Shown here: in pieces, positions 1-9,500 of the stretch
Layout: each line of letters starts with the position of its first letter
How positions within the stretch are numbered: the stretch's first letter is position 1
Assembly: GCF_021730395.1 (NCBI RefSeq)
Contig: NC_069368.1
Span: 59,711,501 to 59,775,500, forward strand
Reading direction: 5' to 3'
DNA from: Mercenaria mercenaria
Taxonomy: Eukaryota; Mollusca; Bivalvia; Venerida; Veneridae
DNA length: 64,000 nucleotides
Translations under genes and position numbers: made by a program
Notes under the pieces: generated by a model
Told to the model about the DNA's origin: nothing
Database searches by the model: none
Seen by the model: only the letters and a program-made list of their open reading frames with translations

Positions 1-1234
1 TCTGTTGCAAATGGCTAAAGCGGCTATATGCAGCTTGAACTTTGTGTTTAAGATACACTTAAACATATGCTGCCCTTCTTTTTGCAGCTTTCTGACTGTT
101 TCTTTTTTATTTGGTACATTAATATGCAACTTGCAGAACTTTGGAAATGAAACACTGCTTATCAAAAGTTTTCTCGATGTTAAAATTAATATCATCTATG
201 ATTCAATGAAACTAAACTCCAATTATTATCCAAGTAACTTAATTGACGTTTATTGATGGAGGCTGTTCTGCATGCTTACTATAAAAAAAGCCATGCTCAT
301 ATGCCAAATGTTTACCAAAACAAAAAAGGACCCAATAGGACTCAGGAGAGATCTTGTCTGTATACAAATCCATTGTATTTTCTATTTTTAGAACTGATAA
401 GACAGTGATCGGGTGGGCAGACGCCGAACGTCCATGTTTTTTGTAAACAGTGATGTTTATCTAATGGCCTAAACTTTCTCAAAACACAAATTATATCAAT
501 AATTTTTTGATCAATGGAAAGGTTATAAAACAAGCAATTTATTTATTACTTTTAATTATTATTTCAAAATAAAATGGATTAATTATGAATTATGCTTAAC
601 TTACAGCTTTTTTTTTCTAAAAGTTTTGAACATCACTACGCCGCTATTAAAATTATATGTCATTTAAAACGGTTATTCATTTAAAAAAGATATTTGAATA
701 CGAAAATATGAAAACTGTAAGTTATAATTTCAAAAGCTTTTGAATTTTTAAAATCCATAAATAAGCGAAAAAGTTATTAAGAATTAAATATTCCTATCCC
801 ATACACAAACAATGTAAAACCATTTTTTTGCCCACCACCAGATAAACAGATGTTAATGCGTAATGTCACGGCGATCTCTCCTATAAACGCTGTTAATAAA
901 CGCCACCAAAATCATGTTTCTAGTTATTAATCTAATGAACATCATCAAAACTAGGGATGTTTTATCAGTCCATTTTCATGATTGATCATCGAAAATAATG
1001 CAACTGGGGTTTTCAATCAATTTTCGATTTTTAATCAATTTCCTCGGAAGTTTTTAGCCTTATATAATTATGTTACTACCTTTCACACTTATTAATAGTA
1101 CTGTTTTCAGTCATTTCTAACTAATGTAACTATATTGCAGCAGTAACCTTCCTTAGAGGCACTATAATATAACTTAAAAGATAGTTCATCTAGTTGTGTT
1201 AAAATGACGAAAAATTCCCCTTCCTGACTGAGGG
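1..1234. other. AT-rich intergenic DNA, nothing recognised
   Basis: I see no exon, RNA gene or clear repeat here. Short open frames are not supported by codon pattern or splice signals. A TA-flanked MITE starts right after it. Confidence 0.5.
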
Positions 1235-2363
1235 TACTGTGAAATCATTATTATTCGTGGGGGATTAATTTTCGTGGATTTCGTGGTTGACCACGAATTT
1301 AAGCCCCAACGAACAAATTATGCCCACGATAATTTTTAATTGTACGCAAAGTCACCAAAAAAAGACACCACATCTGTTCGATCTGATCCATTGTTGTATG
1401 CATGCGGTAGTACTAACCTGTAGCTTTCGTGTAGTTTATGGAGACTCCATCAACGATAAACATTGGCATGCGTGGAAACAAAATCATCTATTTCATTTAG
1501 AAATGTACCCGTGGTGTGTTTATGACAAGTTTGTCAAAGTGAAAGTAGATACTAAGCACAGAAGTTTGACGTAGCGTCACGTGCCACCTGCACTATAATA
1601 CGGCTGTTATATGATTTTCTCGGCCCCTCTATGCAATGTTATATACACTAGCCTTTATTTTTACTGAGATGTAGTAAAATACTAGTCTACGACTTTGGAA
1701 CTATTAAATAGTACAAATTAATTGTAAGATTCGTATCCGATGCATTAATACCAAATTCACATTACACGTTTCTCGGCAGGAAATAACACATGCACAAGTT
1801 CAACAGCTTGTAATTTTAGATGCAGACGCGCATTCATTTTGAAAAAAAGGTCGGACCAGTTTATAATATAGCTTATGTAAGAATTATTATGGTTAACTAG
1901 CACTATTTAAATGTATAATAGTGTGTAATGATTTGCAGTACAATAAGTAGTTCTTGTTTTAAACACGATCAAATGATCAACTTTATATTTGTTTCGATTA
2001 TGAATGCTAATTGTGCAAGGTGCAAGGTGCTATGGTTTTGACACTTTTAACTCAGGCGCCGACTTTTCTCATTGAATATTTCACAGTTTTAAAAAGTTTT
2101 GCAAATTAGGGGTCGTATAATTATAGATAACGCAGTCGTTAATAGGCACATGATCACACGCTAATCTCCCGCAGCGTCGATTGCAAATTCGGTAACCATG
2201 GTAGCGCTGTTTGACACGTGTAGGTTTCACATGTTAGTACAAAGTACTAGTAGATTTATTCCTGTGGAAATAATGATTTTTTTTTCTTCAAAAATTGAAA
2301 ATCCAGCCATTTTGGTCAAAACCACGAAATTTCGTGCCGACGAAATTAAATGATTTCACAGTA
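1235..2363. mobile_element. Nonautonomous DNA transposon (TA target, TACTGTGAAATCATT ends)
   Basis: The left end reads TACTGTGAAATCATT and the right end is its reverse complement, AATGATTTCACAGTA. Inside both ends come TTCGTGG-type motifs in inverted order. TA at both borders suggests a Tc1/mariner-type target duplication (inference). The 1.13-kb interior shows no transposase frame. A shorter relative with the same kind of ends lies at 13773-13987. Confidence 0.6.
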
Positions 2364-2635
2364 TTGGTAAGCACAGTATTCACAGCTGCCAAAAGCTGTC
2401 TTGTGCCCTGCATGTTTTCCACCACAGATTTGTTCCTGTAAACCAAAATATTTCCACACGAGACTGGGCATTGCCAGAACATGGAAAAACCCATCCGGCA
2501 CTGTCAGATTTGCCGCCATTTTGAGAAACTTTATTACAACCAAAACAGTGAGTTACAGAGAGAGAAAAACAACAGAAAACATGTGTTCCAACTTATTTCA
2601 ACATTTTCGGAAGGCTACTTATCCTGAAGGATTAG

Positions 2636-2727
2636 GCAAGCTTACTGTCGCTGTGTGGCTGCTTTTTAATTTCTGACATTTGCGGCCACCGCAGTTTACA
2701 GTTTGACTGTCACAATAAACCGGTAAA
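2636..2727 (+). repeat. Short dispersed repeat, same family as the insertion at 3710-3825
   Basis: The stretch from AAGCTTACTGTCGCTG to TGACTGTCACAATAAA is the reverse complement, with a few mismatches, of the segment inserted inside the SINE at 3710-3825. Limits of this copy are uncertain. No coding potential. Confidence 0.55.
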
Positions 2728-3446
2728 CAAAGTGGATGTGTCAGATTAGTTCAACTACCTGAAGGATTATCAGTAAAAGCCTTATAATAACTATGTTCCA
2801 GACACAGAATCCCTAGCACAACCTGATCTATATGTCCTACAGGTTGTCTGCAACTTGTAACCTAACAAATTATATAAAAGTAGGCCCAACATGCATCTGT
2901 GCATTGCCTACATGCAAGGATTATGTAAATAAAAATTTTAAATGCTGAATTTAAGGCACTGGCATGAAGTTTGCTTGAACAAGGTATTGACGGCATAAAG
3001 AAATAAAAACTGCATAACTGCGTATGCTGGAATAAACTGAAATATACCTATAACGCAGATAAATTTTACGTTTGACAACAAACTTGTCCTACTTCCACCA
3101 GAATTAAGGTCAAGGTCGGTAATAGGGACAAGTTTTAGAATGATAGATTTCATGAACAAGACTTCAGAATGATACACTCATTTAATGGTTATGTATTAAT
3201 TAAAAAAAGTATTTGTTATTTGATTTAAGAAATAAAAGAATTTGCTACAAACTCTTTGAACAAAATGTGCACAATTAAATAAAAATAAAATGCAATTAAC
3301 CTATTCTCCCTATACAAGATGGCGCTCCCCATGCGAAATATGTAAATCGAGACGATCTGTTGCAATCAGCCAGCTCATTACATTTATCATGACATGATTG
3401 TATCTGAATACAGAATTGAAGAACTGTCTGTATTGAAACCAGTAAA

Positions 3447-3563
3447 ATGGCTGGTAGAGGACGTGGTCGTGGGAAAACTGTTTCTTTTGATGTACAAGCT
3501 CTTGGGTTCGGTAGAGGAGAGGCACTTCCAGCAGCTAGTCTTCAGCCACCACCATTGTTCCCG
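3447..3563 (+). CDS. RPC7 exon 1 (coding part)
   Basis: Codes for 39 residues from MAGRGRGRGK to QPPPLFP and ends in phase 0 at a GTTAGA donor. The 5' UTR start cannot be fixed from sequence; I see no obvious TATA box close upstream. Confidence 0.92.
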
Positions 3564-6500
3564 GTTAGATTTTTACAGTTCATCAGGATAAGTAGTGTTT
3601 TCGATTTGATGTGTTTTAAAAACATAGCACTGACACAGCTTTGCTGGTGGAGGAAGACCCCCAGATGCCCCTCCGTGCATAATTTATTCACTGTCAGGCA
3701 GCTGGGTAGTCGAACTCATACGACGTATACAGTTTGTTTTATATTGTGACGGTCAAACGGTAACTGCGGTGGCTGCAAAAGTCAGAAATTAAAAAGCAGC
3801 CACTTAGCGACACTAAGCTTGTCTAGCAGCTGGGTAGAACCACCAACCTTTTCTAAGCCGGCTAGATGGCTGCATGCCTCACATGAAAAATTCAATGCCC
3901 GGAGTGAGGTTCAAACCCACGTAGATGAGGGGCTAGTCCAAATAATAGGACGTTTTGGGAGAGCGTGATAACTTTTGACCGTTGCTGTCTCCGTCACGTC
4001 CAAACTTATTCTGCATATATATTTCTGTTAAGAAATCCCCAATGAAATCCATTGGGAATGTTTTCTGGTACATGTACAAAGTAGTTATAATAATTAATTT
4101 ACATCTCTGATAATGAATTTATGTTGACATTAAAGCATAAACTTGCCTCGCTGACTTAATTTTTATGAATGTCTATCTTGTGTTTTGTTTCTGCAATTTA
4201 GTACCATCACAGTCTGCTGTTTTATTAATTGAAACCGGTTTCAGGGTAGATATCTCCTCACCTCTTGCATAATATTTTCGAAGAATTAAGTCTCTTATTT
4301 AAAAATATGAATTAAATTCAAACCATTTGAAGTTTCTACATGAATACTAATTTTTAATTTATTAAAGCAAATAAGTCTGACCAGTACATTAATTATGAGT
4401 ATGATTTTTTTTGGATTTTTTAATGTCTTCATTTTCCTAACAGTAAAATGCAGATACGGGTTAGGCTTAGAGGGATGACAACTATGAAGTATCAGATCAT
4501 AAAATGAGTCATTCCAATAAGCCAAATGAGTAAGACTAATGAGGGGCAAGTGATTTGAAGTCAGCGACGTTAACCACTAAAGGCCATGGAGGGTTGGAGG
4601 CCCCTAGTGTTTTCGACTAAGAAATTCGTTTGATACGGCAATGCTACACTCGCTAGGTGGCGCTTTGCAGTGTGATGTGAAGTGATATAGAAACAGTGTT
4701 TTTATTTCTAGGGTCAATATGGACTGCAATGAAAATAGTGTTTTTTTCCCAATTTTACATCTAAAATTCCCCAATTGAAAGATGGAAAAAATGCCTAAAA
4801 ATTTTTACTGCACAACACTAAAACTGGGTATGCTGATGCATATTACAGTTACATATAATGACGGATATTGTTTTTGTATAACAGGAAATTTTAATTACTT
4901 CCCCTCAAACCGCATCATTTAAAGGCATGATTTTGTAAATTTTGTCTGTTGATCATAAACATGCCGTAAAACATTTGTAAGTAATATTAGTATTATACTA
5001 AGAAAATCAGTAAAATATTAAAAATGCACAATAACAAAAGATGCAATCAACTACAACAGCACAGCCTAGAAGAGGGTTGTCAGTTAAAAAACAGTCACTA
5101 ATAAAGCTGAGTTGATGATTCTTAGCTTCTGCCAGTTACATGCCTCAGTGGTTTTCACTTGGCTAGTTTTACCAATGTCAAAAATTGAGGCTAGCAATTT
5201 ACAGGTGATCCATCTGTCTATCAAGAAAGTGAAATTATAGGGTCTGATAAGAAAAAACACTAGGTTGTTTTAGTTTTCTTGTCAGATTTTTTTTTTAACA
5301 ATTGTCAATTATTTTTTTGATAAGACAATGATATTGAAATTCTGAAGTTTTTCTCATGTAACTTTAAGCTAAAATTATTTATCATGTTTATGCTAAATCT
5401 TATCGCAAATTGTTTACAGACACAGGAATTTAAACCTGTTCCTTTGGCTCACAGTGAAGATTATGAATACATGTTGGCCCTGAAACAGGAATTCATAGCT
5501 ACGCTACACAAATCACCCTACTACCTTAAGCTTGATGACAAGAAAAGAGATATTGAGAGATATTCTGACAAGTACCAGTTGAATCAGCAAGATTGTACAG
5601 AATCTTTGAGCCCAGGTATGTCATTCTGCTGCATTACAAGCGGGGTGCCCGCTGCCCGGCGATATTTTGGCAGAATCTTTGAGCCCAGGTATGTCATTCA
5701 CAAGCAGGGCTGCCCGATATTTTGGCTATGCACCTGCATTGCAGACAGCTTGTGGAATGAAATATATATATCAGACCTTATCATATACTGCAACTTGGAC
5801 TGCTTAAAACATATCTGAAAAACTTGATTTTTGAAAAAAGAGATTTTGGTAATTTTAAAGCTGTATCAAGGTAGGTTGAGGTGGATTGAATGACACAGTA
5901 AGATAAATGCAGTCTGGGCTCATGTGTGTATCAATACAAATGTGGCACTTGTCATTACCAATCGGTTGAATCAACTTTCGTTTAAAATGACATTACAGCT
6001 TTACTACAAAAAAAATGAACACTTAAGAAAAACCACTCTTGATTTGGCTTCTAAAAAAACCAGTTCCTGTACCCTGTATGTGTTTGTTTTGTTAGGTTTT
6101 ACGTTGCACCGATACAGTTATAGGTCATATGGCTGATTTTCCAGCTTTGATGGTGGAGGAAGAGCCCAGGTGCCCCTCCGTGCATTATTTCATCACAAGC
6201 GGGTACCTGGGTAGAACCTCTGACCTTCCATAAGCCAGATGAATGGCTTTTTCACATGAAGAATTCAGTGCCCCGAGTGAGCCTTGAACCCGTATCAGTG
6301 AGGGGCAAGTGATTTGAAGTCAGGGACGTTAACCTCTCGGCTACAAAGGCCCCTCTTGTACCTTTTATGGACTTGTAGTTGTGACTACAGAGGGATTCTT
6401 ACCAGTAACCACCATGTTTGGCCTTCACTTTTTCCTTAACACTACTGCTCAGAAGTTAACCATAGTTATGGCTGTTTATACATTGCATTTAATGTAGTAA

Positions 6501-9500
6501 ATAAAATTGAAAATAATAATTCCTTGGGAAGCTGTTTAATTTATAGTTGTGTGGTTTTCTGTCCGAATTACTTTTGGTAAATTAGCAAACTTAGGACTTG
6601 AAAATAAACTTCCAATTTAGATGCAGTACATGTTGCATGCACAGTATTTTTATACTTTATTAACCTTAGCATGCGGGTGGCAAGTGATTTTGAATTTGCG
6701 ACCAGTGCAGACCAATATCAGCCTGCACGTCCTGCACTGTATGCTATTCAGTCAGTAAATTTTCAGTGGACACCCCTTTGAATAATAAGTGCCGCTGCCC
6801 AAATTGAATGATGGATCAGTCCATTTTAGAAATTTAATAGGGTAAAGGTTAAGGAGCGGAATAAAACTGCATGATGATAATTAAAAGAAATATTTCATGT
6901 ACGAGTGTACTGCCTTGGTATCGTTTTTCAATACACAAAATGTGGTGAATATAGAAGACTGATGTTAATAATTTTTCATGTTGCAATTTATATTATTAGA
7001 TTGGAGAAGACTACCAGCTGAGTTAAAGGTTAAAGAACGAAAAGTCAGAAAGGTCAAGTCCTCTGTAAAACCCAACTTTCCACCTCGTAAGAAATCTGCA
7101 ACAGGTGTAGGGACAGATGCAAATGAAATTGTGAAAACTTTAGAGGTAAATTCTCCAACACGTTTTATTGTAAAACTGACAAAATAGATATTGTAAAACC
7201 CTTTTAAAAGATTAATGTGGTCTTTAATTTGCAAATTTGCCCTGATTTGTCCTGTTTTATTTATTCCCAAATTTTTGAATTTGTGATGTTGTGAAAAGTG
7301 AAATTGAAAATGTATTTGGATATATACCATGTACAACGTATATACTGATATGAACTTGTACAATTTTTTGCAAGAACTTTGAAATTGTAAGGGATGAAAC
7401 TTGCAAATGTTAGCAAAAAAATGAAGATCTTGAGAAAAGAAGTGACTGGTATTCAGATATTTTTTGACCAAGTTTGTTCAATAAAAATGTGTACAAAGAA
7501 ACCTGAGACTGATACACCACTATGATACAGATCACAGGTTCATGCTTTTGCACAGGAACTTAACAGAAGATGATTATATTGGTGTCATGGTAATAAAGAA
7601 GACCTTGTTTAAAGGTCCATAATGCTTTACATTTTTATCTTAAAAACAGATTAAACAGCTTTCACAATAGATGTTATGTATACTTACATGGTTAGAAAAG
7701 CACTACTTTTAATATTGCACATGAACTGTTATAGTTAGAGCTATAAAGGGAGGTAATAAAACAGACATCCCAACTTTTTCTGAATGCCAAATGGGAGTTT
7801 TTGCTTTCCAAAGTGGGAGATTGAGGTGTTCAAGTGGGAGATTTTATACAGCGGTAATTATGTTCATGATAACGAAGCTTTTAACAAATCTAATGATCAT
7901 ATAAACTTACTTGCCCTTATAAAATCACTAGTCTTAAAAAATTCACTTTTCTATATCTTATTATTCATGCATTTTTAATGTTTTGGAACAATAATACATG
8001 AAGCCTTCTGTACAAAATTAAATAGTTATGGCACTTTAAGCAGTATGTCTTAATTCAAAACACCACTGAGAATTAAACCTGCACTTTTATTTCTTTTGTT
8101 GGAAAGAAGACTCCCCAGGTGAATTTTACATGACAAACAGTGCAGCTGTTAGAACTGTAAAAACAAAATGTATATAGCTTAAAGAATAAAAGTTCAAGCA
8201 ATGGATTTACTGTTTGATTCTCATCCCTGTCAACCAGTATTTAAAACCCCTCGCTCAAATACTTTTATTGATCAAAAGTCTGTTATCCAAAATTGAATGG
8301 CCGGGTATTGTTACACTTTCGTAGATTTGCCTAAATCTCCAGTAAAAGGATGTGTTTGACAAATTGTTATGATGCAAAGACAGTTTAACAGCATTTGATG
8401 GTAAGTGATACTAAAATTTACCATGACATTTCCTCTTATCAAAATGATTTTAAGAGAAATGTTTTTTAAAACCTAGCAGGTTGACTCGGCGACCATCTAC
8501 TTTCGATTTCAAAAAGTTACAGAAAAAGGTAAAGCCAGTATAATTTCTAATCTAAATTTGATTGAATTTAATTACATATCTAATGTCTGGATTTTAATTT
8601 CAATTGTGACACATTAATCAACACCTGGCTTTGTTGAATCGTGTAATAAACAATAATCAGCAGGGGTAGAATAAGGTGCGAAAATATCTGAAAGGTGTTG
8701 TTTACAGACTCAGCAGTGATACGTACAGTATCAGATAGGCGCAAAGAAGTGGATTATTTCATAATTTTTGTTTTTTTATTGTTGTTTATGTTGTTTTGTT
8801 GTTGTTTGTTTTTTAATCGGGAGATTGAGACTTCTGATCGGGGTGGTCGGGTTTTACAACCAAAATCGGGAGAAACCCGATCGGATCGGGAGAGTTGGGA
8901 TGTCTGATAAAAAAACAATAAAGGGAGGTAATAAAAAAACAATATATTCAATAAAACTTTCTAGTATATTCAGCAATATTCAAACCTTTGGCAAATGTTG
9001 AAGAAAGTAATTATCAGAAATAGGATTTAACAAGAAATTAATGGCTTTTATGTTCATAACGGAAAATGTGGCAGCCACATTTTAAACAAAGGCATTGTGA
9101 GCCTTTAACATCTGACAGCTCGGACAACTGTTAGTCTGAACTTTCAGTCTACATAGCTTCTTGGCTTCATTTTGTATATTCTTGCTCTAAATTTCCAAAT
9201 GTAAAAATATTTTTAACATTCTTTTAGTTTAATGGAATGAAAATGATCAGTGTACAAATTCCAGCTTTTTTGTTTACTTTAATATTGAAATTCTTCTGAA
9301 ATATTATTAAGATGTGGAATACTTATAAATTATTTGAATACGTGTTTCAGACATTAGAAAAGAAAGAGGAAACAAGTGTAGAAATGGAGGAAGGTGGCGG
9401 TGAGAAGGATGAAGATGAAGAAGAAAAAGAGGAAGATGCAGAAGAATTGGAAGGTGAAGAAATGTATGATGAGGATGACTTGGAAGAGGTAAGAATGGAT

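Noticed and set aside
5384-5818. 144-aa frame as a stand-alone gene
   Set aside because: It is RPC7 exon 2 read on into the intron; splice sites and the DWRRLP join show the real borders.
6965-7471. 168-aa minus-strand frame
   Set aside because: Overlaps RPC7 exon 3 in antisense with no domain.
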